Of a DNA stretch of 14,561 nt, positions 6,729 to 13,593 are shown one piece after another. The first letter of the stretch is position 1. Each line of letters opens with the position of its first letter. The notes under the pieces were generated by a model that saw only the letters and a list, made by a program, of their open reading frames with translations, did not search any database and was not told the origin of the DNA. The position numbers and the translations under genes were made by a program. Where the stretch lies: positions 1-14,561 of the forward strand of contig JABJIU010000251.1 in assembly GCA_018661145.1 (NCBI GenBank), given 5' to 3'. This DNA comes from Pseudomonadota bacterium (GTDB lineage Bacteria; Pseudomonadota; Gammaproteobacteria; Arenicellales; UBA868).

Positions 6729-7769
6729 TTACGAAACTTCGCTCGATGTGTTCATAAATGGTTCAAGACTGTCTCTGACCTGCTTTACGCTGACGAAGTA
6801 TGGCCACAAACGCGACAAGCCTCGAACAGGAAACACCGGTGATACGAGCGTGGCTGCTCCCCACCCAGGACGCCATGTGTAGCCCACATCACGCCTTGGA
6901 ATGACGCAAGCGACGGGAGTGCCCAGCGCGCTGGCAAGATGTCCCGCGCCCGAATCATTGCACACCAGCGCCCGTGCACTATGAAGCAGGCTCGCCAACG
7001 CTGCAATACTAGGCGTTTGTGCCATCGGAAATCGTCCCCTGAGCCGTTCTGTCCACTCGGGCATCTCGGACGGTGCCACCGCAAATACACAATCGTGTCC
7101 AGCCTCCTGCAACAACCGGGCCAGCACAATAAAACGCGTTGCTAGCCAGTTCTTTCGTGCCTTGCCACTGGTGGGAGAGATAATAACCGGCCCTTTTTGT
7201 TCCCGACTATCGACATCTTTTGGAACCACCAGGCCTAGATCAGCCTTCGCGTTTTTAAGAGACAGTTCATGCCGGCAATAGTGGGTCACATGCTCCACCA
7301 TAGTCAGCCCGGACTTTGTTTCATCGCGGATAAGCCCGTGCGTGGGTACGCGCTCTTGCAGCCACTCACGTTTGTCGGCCGACAATGTCTCTGGATCGAA
7401 ACAACCGTCAAGTGATCTCTCGTGGTGTGCTAATGAGAAAAATACCACCCGGCGCGCGAGGTCTGGACGCAAATCAACGCCGTCAGATTGGAGGCCCGGC
7501 GCCTGGGAATCCATCAGACAAAAATCAAACTGATCCGGGATACTGGCGTACTCCTCCGTACTGAGGTGTGGGCCTGTCTGGAGCTCTGGCAACCATTTCG
7601 CAAGATCATGTGCGCAGTCCCCCCGCACGGTAACATCAAAACCGGCACGGGCAAGATTGGCCGGAATCACAAGGGAGATCAGGCTGTCACCGAGCTTCCC
7701 CGGCGTCACAAACAGGACCTTTGCACCCGGGGTAACCTCTACGCGGCGGGATTCACCGTTCGCTTGCAT
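6729..7769 (-). CDS. glycosyltransferase family 9 (ADP-heptose:LPS heptosyltransferase-like) protein
   Basis: A 346-residue GT-B fold enzyme of family GT9. The N-terminal half opens with 'KVLFVTPGKLGDSLISLVIP' (17-36), the acceptor-domain loop 'GDsL..tP.i..L'. The C-terminal half carries 'GPVIISPTSGKARKNWLATRF' (193-213) and the hallmark 'VCNDSGAGHLASALGTPV' (269-286), which binds the nucleotide sugar. GT9 proteins transfer heptose to lipopolysaccharide core at the cytoplasmic face of the inner membrane, but the acceptor and donor here are not predictable. It is the first gene of the minus-strand run, 2 nt before the racemase gene, an odd partner for catabolic enzymes. A 245-nt gap separates it from the divergent caspase-like gene and should hold the operon promoter, but I could not find a convincing one. 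The ATG has no clear ribosome site. Confidence 0.88.
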   Translation of the reverse strand: MQANGESRRVEVTPGAKVLFVTPGKLGDSLISLVIPANLARAGFDVTVRGDCAHDLAKWLPELQTGPHLSTEEYASIPDQFDFCLMDSQAPGLQSDGVDLRPDLARRVVFFSLAHHERSLDGCFDPETLSADKREWLQERVPTHGLIRDETKSGLTMVEHVTHYCRHELSLKNAKADLGLVVPKDVDSREQKGPVIISPTSGKARKNWLATRFIVLARLLQEAGHDCVFAVAPSEMPEWTERLRGRFPMAQTPSIAALASLLHSARALVCNDSGAGHLASALGTPVACVIPRRDVGYTWRPGWGAATLVSPVFPVRGLSRLWPYFVSVKQVRDSLEPFMNTSSEVS

Positions 7770-8014
7770 GGCGCCGATTATGGGCTACCTGTCTCTGCCA
7801 GACTAATTTGATGATGCCGTTCTCTCGGTACAGTCGGTTTTGACTAATCCAGCTTTATACGTCTATTCAGTTCAAACCGTTCGCTCACAGGGTCCCGGAA
7901 CGAATCAACAGCCCAACAATGAAAGAGGTTAGGATATTGGCAATGTCCTCGAGTGAAGCGGGACTCTATCGATAACACAAGATTTAGGGTTTGCCAAGAA
8001 CGCGAGATCACGAT

Positions 8015-9697
8015 GTGAAAAATAAAGCTCATACCATCGTTGCGAAACCAGCAAGGGCCTATTTGCGCGCCCTCCCTACTCTACTTCTCTGCTGGGGGGT
8101 GTTGGTCATCAGCGCTGCAAACTATCCGATTGATGCCACTGCAAACATGTCCACGGTCGAGAAGAACTGTTTTGACGATTTTCACAGGGGTGGCGGATCC
8201 GAGTGGGGCCGGGCAGTTCGGGGCCAGGCTGCTGACGGACCGGTAGACGATATCGATCTAAACAAATGTAAACCGTTCGTCAGTAAGGACATGAAGACCT
8301 GGATAGGCTCAGAACCCGATTCCGGTGAAGCAGTTGGTTCTGGGTCAGTAGTACAGAAAGCAAAACCAGGGATATCTACTGTTGGTATGTCTGAGGTTGA
8401 AGCCGTGTGCTTTGAGGCTTTTTATCGGAATAATGGCCGTTACTGGTCGGCGACGACGGTCGGAGCGGGCGACACTGATTTTGACGTAATTCCATGCCTT
8501 CCTTTTGTCAGCAAGGACATGAGAACCTGGATAGGCTCAGAACCCGATTCCGGTGAAGCAGTGGGTTCTGAGCCGGTTAATTTTGTACTCAAGATTGTTC
8601 CACATCCTTCCGACGGCAAGGTCTTTCTTAATGGAGTCTATGAAGGTCTAGGAGTTGTCAAACTGGATTTAGCCCAGGGGAACTATCTGGTTGAAGTGAT
8701 CAAGGATGGATTTGAGCCATTTGAGAAGGATGTTGAGTTAAACAAGTCCATCATTCTTGAAGTTGCCATGAACCCCATCCCTGCGCCAACTCCAGAACTT
8801 CAACAAGAAATGACGTCTAATGCTGAGGTGGTTTTCTGGCAAACGATCAAAGACAGTGATGATCCAGCAATGTTTGAGGAGTACCTGCGTCAATTTCCTG
8901 AAGGAGTCGGACTATTTTCTCGCCTCGCTAAACTGAAACTTCAGGGTCTCAAGGATAAGAACATCCCCAAAACCAACTCAATTCCCGATCTGGATTATGG
9001 GTCCTATCACGCGCTCGTCATTGGAAACAATACATATCGGCATTTACCGGATCTGAAGACCGCTGTCGCGGATGCACGACGAGTCTCTGACATATTAGAA
9101 GAACTGTATGGATTTGAAGTAAGTCGGCTGGAAAACGCGAATCGTACACAAATCTTACGTCTCGTCTCAGATCTGAGAAAAAGGATTAGCGAAAAAGATA
9201 ACCTATTGATTTACTACGCCGGGCACGGTCACGTGGATGAGGGTGCCGGCGAAGGATACTGGTTGCCCGTCGATGCTGACCCTGAGGATCCCTCCAACTG
9301 GCTTATGACTGATCAGATTGTTGGTCAAATACGGGCAATGAGTGCAAAACATGTACTGATCGTGTCGGATTCGTGTTTCTCTGGTGTACTGACCCGGGGA
9401 ATAAAGATTGTAGAAAAGACCCCCAGTTATATTGCCCGAATGACCAACTTAAAAGCGAGAGTCGCTTTGACCTCAGGCGGATTGGAGCCGGTCGCAGATT
9501 CCGGTGGGTCGGGACACTCGGTTTTCGCAGCAAAGTTTATTTCGCTTTTGGAGGCCAACCAAGCAGTCTTGGACGGCACCCAGCTCTTCAGCGAACTTCG
9601 GCCGGAGGTTATGCTGAACTCAGATCAAACTCCTGAATACGGTCGTATTCGCAAGGCGGGCGATAATGGCGGTGATTTTCTGTTCGTAAGGCAGTGA
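8015..9697 (+). CDS. secreted caspase-fold (peptidase C14) protein with duplicated Cys module and PEGA domain
   Basis: Read from GTG 8015 this is 560 residues with a signal-peptide-like N-terminus: basic residues, then 'LPTLLLCWGVLVISA'. An in-frame TTG at 7991 would add eight residues that weaken that signature. Domains in order: two copies of a module with paired cysteines (C52/C85 and C132/C161), each ending in a near-identical 'TWIGSEPDSGEAVGS'. Next come a PEGA-like domain (about 188-252; 'GKVFLNGVYEGLGVVKLDLA'), a 'FWQTIKDSDDPAMFEEYLRQ' linker often seen beside bacterial caspase domains, and the caspase p20 fold from about residue 330. The catalytic dyad is intact: 'YYAGHGH' gives H404 and 'IVSDSCFSG' gives C454. 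The Asp before Cys-454's serine is typical of metacaspase/orthocaspase relatives, which often cleave after Arg/Lys. It is probably exported to the periplasm or cell surface. It stands alone, divergent from the operon, and looks AT-richer than its neighbours. Confidence 0.9.
   Translation: MKNKAHTIVAKPARAYLRALPTLLLCWGVLVISAANYPIDATANMSTVEKNCFDDFHRGGGSEWGRAVRGQAADGPVDDIDLNKCKPFVSKDMKTWIGSEPDSGEAVGSGSVVQKAKPGISTVGMSEVEAVCFEAFYRNNGRYWSATTVGAGDTDFDVIPCLPFVSKDMRTWIGSEPDSGEAVGSEPVNFVLKIVPHPSDGKVFLNGVYEGLGVVKLDLAQGNYLVEVIKDGFEPFEKDVELNKSIILEVAMNPIPAPTPELQQEMTSNAEVVFWQTIKDSDDPAMFEEYLRQFPEGVGLFSRLAKLKLQGLKDKNIPKTNSIPDLDYGSYHALVIGNNTYRHLPDLKTAVADARRVSDILEELYGFEVSRLENANRTQILRLVSDLRKRISEKDNLLIYYAGHGHVDEGAGEGYWLPVDADPEDPSNWLMTDQIVGQIRAMSAKHVLIVSDSCFSGVLTRGIKIVEKTPSYIARMTNLKARVALTSGGLEPVADSGGSGHSVFAAKFISLLEANQAVLDGTQLFSELRPEVMLNSDQTPEYGRIRKAGDNGGDFLFVRQ
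8297..8334 (+). repeat. direct repeat, copy 1 (38 bp exact, within a 76-codon tandem duplication)
   Basis: The 38 bases here are identical to 8525-8562, offset by exactly 228 bases (76 codons). Similarity extends on both sides at lower identity. The copy encodes 'TWIGSEPDSGEAV', the end of the first cysteine module. Confidence 0.9.
8525..8562 (+). repeat. direct repeat, copy 2 (38 bp exact)
   Basis: Second copy of the 38-base repeat, in the same frame 228 bases downstream of the first. The rest of each module is much more diverged at the DNA level, so this segment is either under strong constraint or was recently homogenised. Confidence 0.9.
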
Positions 9698-9804
9698 TCA
9701 GCGGTCCGGGACCTAACAATAAAGTGACCAGAGTCCGGCTAGAACGCTCAGACGAGTATTTTACTGCCAGTAATTGCTGATCGAGCAAACGGGAGGGGCT
9801 CTAG

Positions 9805-10992
9805 TCAGATAATGCCTTTTTCCCGGTACGGGCGATTTTCCAAGATACGCCGGTAGCCAAAGCAGCCAAGATCAAGTGTGTCATAGGCGCCATGAACGAC
9901 ATGCTCCGCAAGACCTCTCCCGACCGCAGGTGCATGCATGATCCCGTGTCCGGAAAATCCGTTGGCGAGGTAAAGATTATCCAGCACCCCCTCGCAAGGA
10001 CCGAGAATCGGGGAATAATCGAGCACGTTACGCGCATAATGTCCCCGCCAGCTTGTCTCCAACTTGAGTGACTGCATTGCCGGAATCCGATTGGCAAGGG
10101 CGGGCCAAACTACCTCGTCAAAACGACTCGGAGAGACAGTAAAGTTCCAACCGGATTTCTCCGACCAGTCGGGAACACCCCCGACATAGCCCTGGCCTTC
10201 CGGGCGAAACGCCAGATCCGTTTCGGTCTTGATAAACGGCAGCGGCTCAACAGACGCGTTGCAGCGAAAGAAATAACTTTCCCGCGACATCGGCTCGACG
10301 GGTAAAGCGACATCTACCGTCTTTGCAAGTTCGGCACACCACGCACCGGTAGCATTGATAAAGACCTCGGCTTCGAAGACGGTGCCGTCTGCACCGTATG
10401 CCCGACGAACCGCACTGCCCGCCGTTTCCAGGTGCGTAATTTCGACCTCCTCATAGACAACACCGCAGGAGATGGCCTTTCGGCGAAAACCCATCAAGGC
10501 AGCATAAGGATCGATCCATCCATCATGATCCGACAGCACCGCAAGATCGATACCGTTCTGCTTCAGCGACGGAAAACGCTCTGCGAGCTGAGTTGGACTC
10601 AGAAGCTCCACTGGGACACCCATCGACTCCTGCAGTCGGTAGTTCTCTTCCATCTGCTGGGCGCCGCCATTGTCTGAGATAAAAAGATACCCCTGGCGCC
10701 TGAAACCAATATCGGCGTTTTGCTCGCCCACTTTCATGTGCTGTGCAAAATCTTGATAGAAGGACAGGCCAAAGTCGGCCATCTGGATATTCTCGGGAAG
10801 GCTGAACAGTCTGCGGATACCGCCATTGGCGAGCGGTGTTGCGGCACGGGTGTACGTCGCATCACGCTCAAGCACCAGCACCTTGCCGGCACCAGGCAAC
10901 TGGCTAAGATGGTAGGCAATGCTTGAGCCAACGATGCCGCCACCAATAATGATGATGTCCGCTTTCACCGATCGTTCACCGAGAGAATCCAT
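9805..10992 (-). CDS. FAD-dependent oxidoreductase of the DAO family (FOXRED1/sarcosine oxidase-like)
   Basis: A 395-residue flavoprotein. The FAD dinucleotide motif is 'ADIIIIGGGIVGSSIAYHLS' (11-30), with the acidic ribose ligand in 'KVLVLERD'. 'VFINATGAW' (210-218) is the second FAD contact, and the C-terminal 'LANGFSGHGIMHAPAVGRGL' (342-361) is the flavin/substrate loop. The C-terminal half closely follows the FOXRED1-like branch of the DAO family. Relatives oxidise N-methyl or secondary amino acids such as sarcosine and dimethylglycine, or D-amino acids, releasing an imine or formaldehyde. No folate-binding T-protein domain is fused, and the protein is short enough to be a stand-alone oxidase or one subunit. 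It is divergent from the folate reductase gene, which fits methyl-group oxidation. ATG 10992 has no clear ribosome site; an in-frame GTG at codon 9 is an alternative start. Confidence 0.88.
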   Translation of the reverse strand: MDSLGERSVKADIIIIGGGIVGSSIAYHLSQLPGAGKVLVLERDATYTRAATPLANGGIRRLFSLPENIQMADFGLSFYQDFAQHMKVGEQNADIGFRRQGYLFISDNGGAQQMEENYRLQESMGVPVELLSPTQLAERFPSLKQNGIDLAVLSDHDGWIDPYAALMGFRRKAISCGVVYEEVEITHLETAGSAVRRAYGADGTVFEAEVFINATGAWCAELAKTVDVALPVEPMSRESYFFRCNASVEPLPFIKTETDLAFRPEGQGYVGGVPDWSEKSGWNFTVSPSRFDEVVWPALANRIPAMQSLKLETSWRGHYARNVLDYSPILGPCEGVLDNLYLANGFSGHGIMHAPAVGRGLAEHVVHGAYDTLDLGCFGYRRILENRPYREKGII

Positions 10993-11001
10993 TAGAGGAA
11001 T

Positions 11002-11030
11002 ACTTTAAGGCTGTCCCTACAAAGAGCCAA
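11002..11030 (-). promoter_or_regulatory. candidate weak promoter for the FAD oxidoreductase gene
   Basis: On the minus strand, TTGGCT (11030-11025) and TAAAGT (11007-11002) are 17 bases apart, each matching sigma70 consensus at four of six positions. Transcription would start almost at ATG 10992, leaving little or no leader, which would fit the missing ribosome site or the GTG start. Confidence 0.25.
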
Positions 11031-11053
11031 GGCGAACTACCGTCCAGCCAACA

Positions 11054-11085
11054 CCCTGATACAGATGCGGGTGCTGGTATCAGGG
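11054..11085. repeat. perfect 9-bp inverted repeat in the divergent intergenic region
   Basis: CCCTGATAC (11054-11062) pairs with GTATCAGGG (11077-11085) around a 14-base loop. It lies between the divergent FAD oxidoreductase and folate reductase genes. No T-run follows on either strand, so an intrinsic terminator is unlikely; an operator or an mRNA leader hairpin is possible. Confidence 0.5.
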
Positions 11086-11158
11086 AATTCTAAGTACTTC
11101 AACTGCCGACAGAGCAATGCTTCATTGGGGTCTGGATGCCCTCGCAAGGACAAGACGG

Positions 11159-11186
11159 TTGACGCTGAGAGTCGATACCTTATGAT
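11159..11186 (+). promoter_or_regulatory. sigma70-like promoter for the methylenetetrahydrofolate reductase gene
   Basis: TTGACG (11159-11164) and TATGAT (11181-11186) are separated by 16 bases. Each hexamer matches consensus at five of six positions. The predicted transcript start, near 11193, leaves a leader of about 50 nt before ATG 11245. This is the best promoter match I found in the window. Confidence 0.55.
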
Positions 11187-11244
11187 GACCTCCCAACTAT
11201 TACATTGACCCGAGACTGATCCACCCTGAGTGATCGAGGACAAC

Positions 11245-12123
11245 ATGAGCGCACTTTCAAAGGCCCTGCAATCTTCTGATTTTGTCGTGACCAGTGAGTT
11301 GACGCCGCCCAAGGGGCTGGATCTCGCTCCACTGCTTGACAAGGCGGCCCTGCTGAAGGCATATGTCAGCGCGATTAACCTGACTGAGTCCCATGCCGCG
11401 CGAATGGCCATGGATCCGGTTGCAGTCGGCCACCTGATGCTGGACCAGGGTGTCGAACCCATCGTGCAGATGACCTCCCGTGACAAAAATCGTTTGGCCA
11501 TTCAGGCGAGTATTCTTGGTGCTTGCGCCTTGGGTATATCAAATCTGGTCTTCATGGGGGGTGATCCCCCGAAAAATGGGGATCACCCTGACGCCAAGCC
11601 GGTTTTTGATCTCTTTGCCTCCCAGCTGCTCGAGGCGGTGCAGGCGCTCAACAATGGAACCGATCTCAACGGTAATGCCCTTAACAGAAATACAGAGATC
11701 TTTGCTGGCGCCGTTGTCAATCCAGGGGCCAGTGACCCTGATGCCGAGATTGAAAACCTTCACAGAAAAATTGACGGCGGTGCTGAATTTTTTCAGACAC
11801 AGGCGGTTTACGACGTTGACGCCTTTTCGACTTTTCTGGAGAAAGCCAACTCACCCAAACCCATTCTCGCAGGGATTATCCCCATCAAATCGGTGAAGAT
11901 GGCGCAATACATGAACGACCGCATCCCGGGTGTGGATATACCGGATCACCTCATTGAGAAAATTGCGGGAGCAGGTGACGATAAAGAAGCCATTTCCCAA
12001 ATCAGTATCGAGATCGCTGCCAGCACCATACAGGAGCTCCGTTCCGTGACGAAAGGCGTGCACGTTATGGCGATCGGCTGGGAGCAGTACATCCCACAGA
12101 TGCTGGAACAATCTCAATCCTAG
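11245..12123 (+). CDS. methylenetetrahydrofolate reductase
   Basis: A 292-residue TIM-barrel flavoprotein of normal MetF length. It reduces 5,10-methylene-THF to 5-methyl-THF, or in demethylation pathways may run in reverse. Visible hallmarks are 'VVTSELTPPKG' with the catalytic-type E18, 'VQMTSRDKNRLAIQASIL' (75-92), 'NLVFMGGDPPKNGDHPDAKP' (100-119), 'FFQTQAVYD' (182-190) and 'ILAGIIPIKS' (207-216). The 'GGDPP..G.H.DAKPVFDL' segment places it in the divergent, non-enteric MetF group found with C1 and demethylation genes, so I give no gene symbol. ATG 11245 is preceded by GAGGA with a four-base spacer; an in-frame GTG at 11230 would add five residues and lacks such a site. Its stop is one base from the stop of the convergent reductase gene. 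Upstream is a good sigma70-like promoter. Confidence 0.9.
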   Translation: MSALSKALQSSDFVVTSELTPPKGLDLAPLLDKAALLKAYVSAINLTESHAARMAMDPVAVGHLMLDQGVEPIVQMTSRDKNRLAIQASILGACALGISNLVFMGGDPPKNGDHPDAKPVFDLFASQLLEAVQALNNGTDLNGNALNRNTEIFAGAVVNPGASDPDAEIENLHRKIDGGAEFFQTQAVYDVDAFSTFLEKANSPKPILAGIIPIKSVKMAQYMNDRIPGVDIPDHLIEKIAGAGDDKEAISQISIEIAASTIQELRSVTKGVHVMAIGWEQYIPQMLEQSQS

Positions 12124-12124
12124 A

Positions 12125-13444
12125 TTAGATATCGAGTACCAGAACCTCTCCGGCCTTCGCGCGGGAAATACAAATCATAATCTCTTTGGACGACTCCCTT
12201 TCGGCATCCGTCAGCACGAGATCGCGATGCTCTGGCACTCCGCCGAGTAGACGGATTCTGCAACATCCACACAAGCCGTCCTCGCAGGAGGATTCAATCT
12301 CAACCCCGGCTTCGCGCACCGTCTCCAGTATGGTCTTTTCTGGTGTCACCGGTAGACGGATATTCCGGCGCGACAGCACTACCTCGAAGGCTTCGTTTTC
12401 CTGAGTGTTCTCAGCGGGCTCCGGGGTAAACGGCTCCCAGTGTACCGAGCCGTCAGGCCAATGTGATGCTTTCTCTCGGACACTGGCAACCAGTCCCAAG
12501 GGACCGCAAACATAGACGTGCTCGCCAGGCTTTGGGGTCTTAAGCAAATGATCAAGGTCAATTCCCTTAGCAGGATCACCATTGTCCAGGTGCAGGCTCA
12601 GGCTATCACCGAAAATTAACCGGACCTCGTCCAACAGCGGCGCATGCGACTCATCAGGCGCGCAGAAATGCAGATGAAAGTCGACACTCTCCAGACGGAG
12701 CTGATGCCCCATCGCCATCACTGGCGTTACCCCAATGCCACCCGCAATAAACGTATGCCGTGCAGCCGTCTGGTCCAAAGGAAAGTTGTTCGAGGGAAGA
12801 CTGGCCTCAACCCGATCTCCTACGGACAGATGATCCAGCAGCCAATCGGATCCGCCCCGACTTGCTCGCTCACGGCGAATCCCCAATACATATCGGTCGC
12901 GCACGGCTGGATCTCCCGCCAGAGAATATGAGCGCCTCAGACCGTCGCCGGTAAAAAGATCGATATGAGCGCCAGGCTCAAACGGCGCTAATTCTTTGCC
13001 ATCCTCACCCATCAATTCATAGCGGCTGATATCATGAGAGTACTCATCAACATGACCGACGTGGAGTTCGATACGCTCTGGCACCTCCGGATTCATAATC
13101 TTCTGCTCCGGCTTTAACAGCAACCGCTCTACGTTGCGACCATGTATCACATGCGTATCGAGAATCTCATCGATATCCTCGCGGCTTTGATAGTGATACC
13201 AGATTCCTTCAGGATAGATCACCATCACCGGACCTAGCTCACACCGGTCAAGGCAGCCGCATTTGTTCACACGGATCCGCTGATTGATCTTGAGTTCCTT
13301 GCTCCGCGCTTTCATGTACTCCTGAAGCGCTACCGATCCCCGTGCGCTACACGAGCCCCGGTGGTGCCCCGGCACTCTTTCGTTGATACAACAGAACACA
13401 TGGATGTCGAAGTAACGATCCGACGATGAGGCAGACTCTTTCAT
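12125..13444 (-). CDS. fusion of a thioredoxin-like [2Fe-2S] ferredoxin with a phthalate-dioxygenase-reductase-type oxidoreductase
   Basis: A 439-residue cytoplasmic electron-transfer protein with three redox modules. Residues 12-110 form a thioredoxin-like ferredoxin with cysteines C19-x12-C32-x31-C64-x3-C68 ('KCGCLDRCELGPVMVIYPEG'). Next is a flavin-binding barrel with 'RSYSLAG' (171-177, FMN/FAD contact), then an NAD-binding domain with 'IAGGIGVTPVMAM' (233-245) and 'YVCGPLGLV' (311-319). The last module is a plant-type [2Fe-2S] ferredoxin, C387-x4-C392-x2-C395-x29-C425. The core resembles VanB/phthalate dioxygenase reductases, which pass electrons from NADH to a Rieske oxygenase. The extra N-terminal ferredoxin is unusual and would allow a different partner or electron bifurcation-like branching. 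No oxygenase gene lies in the window. It follows the agmatine deiminase gene by 149 nt on the same strand. Confidence 0.9.
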   Translation of the reverse strand: MKESASSSDRYFDIHVFCCINERVPGHHRGSCSARGSVALQEYMKARSKELKINQRIRVNKCGCLDRCELGPVMVIYPEGIWYHYQSREDIDEILDTHVIHGRNVERLLLKPEQKIMNPEVPERIELHVGHVDEYSHDISRYELMGEDGKELAPFEPGAHIDLFTGDGLRRSYSLAGDPAVRDRYVLGIRRERASRGGSDWLLDHLSVGDRVEASLPSNNFPLDQTAARHTFIAGGIGVTPVMAMGHQLRLESVDFHLHFCAPDESHAPLLDEVRLIFGDSLSLHLDNGDPAKGIDLDHLLKTPKPGEHVYVCGPLGLVASVREKASHWPDGSVHWEPFTPEPAENTQENEAFEVVLSRRNIRLPVTPEKTILETVREAGVEIESSCEDGLCGCCRIRLLGGVPEHRDLVLTDAERESSKEIMICISRAKAGEVLVLDI

Positions 13445-13593
13445 TGATTTATTCGTTTCCCGGTCTCAGTTTGGCCAGTCCCCGGATCAGGAGACTCTCG
13501 CATAGGCAGTTAAATGATGGCAGTCACGTGTCGTAGCGTCCAATCTATTTTAGTTATTACGCCATGTCTTCATAAGATTCAGCGAATCTGGGT

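Noticed and set aside
7840..7861. TTGACT and TATACG in the gap between the glycosyltransferase and caspase-like genes
   Set aside because: The two hexamers are only 10 bases apart, too close for a sigma70 promoter.
9774..9788. TTGCT/AGCAA inverted repeat between the convergent caspase-like and oxidoreductase genes
   Set aside because: Only five base pairs and no T-run; too weak to call a terminator.
11037..11501. 154-codon open frame on the minus strand covering the divergent intergenic region and the start of the folate reductase gene
   Set aside because: It overlaps a clear methylenetetrahydrofolate reductase gene antisense, has no recognisable motif and spans the promoter and inverted repeat.
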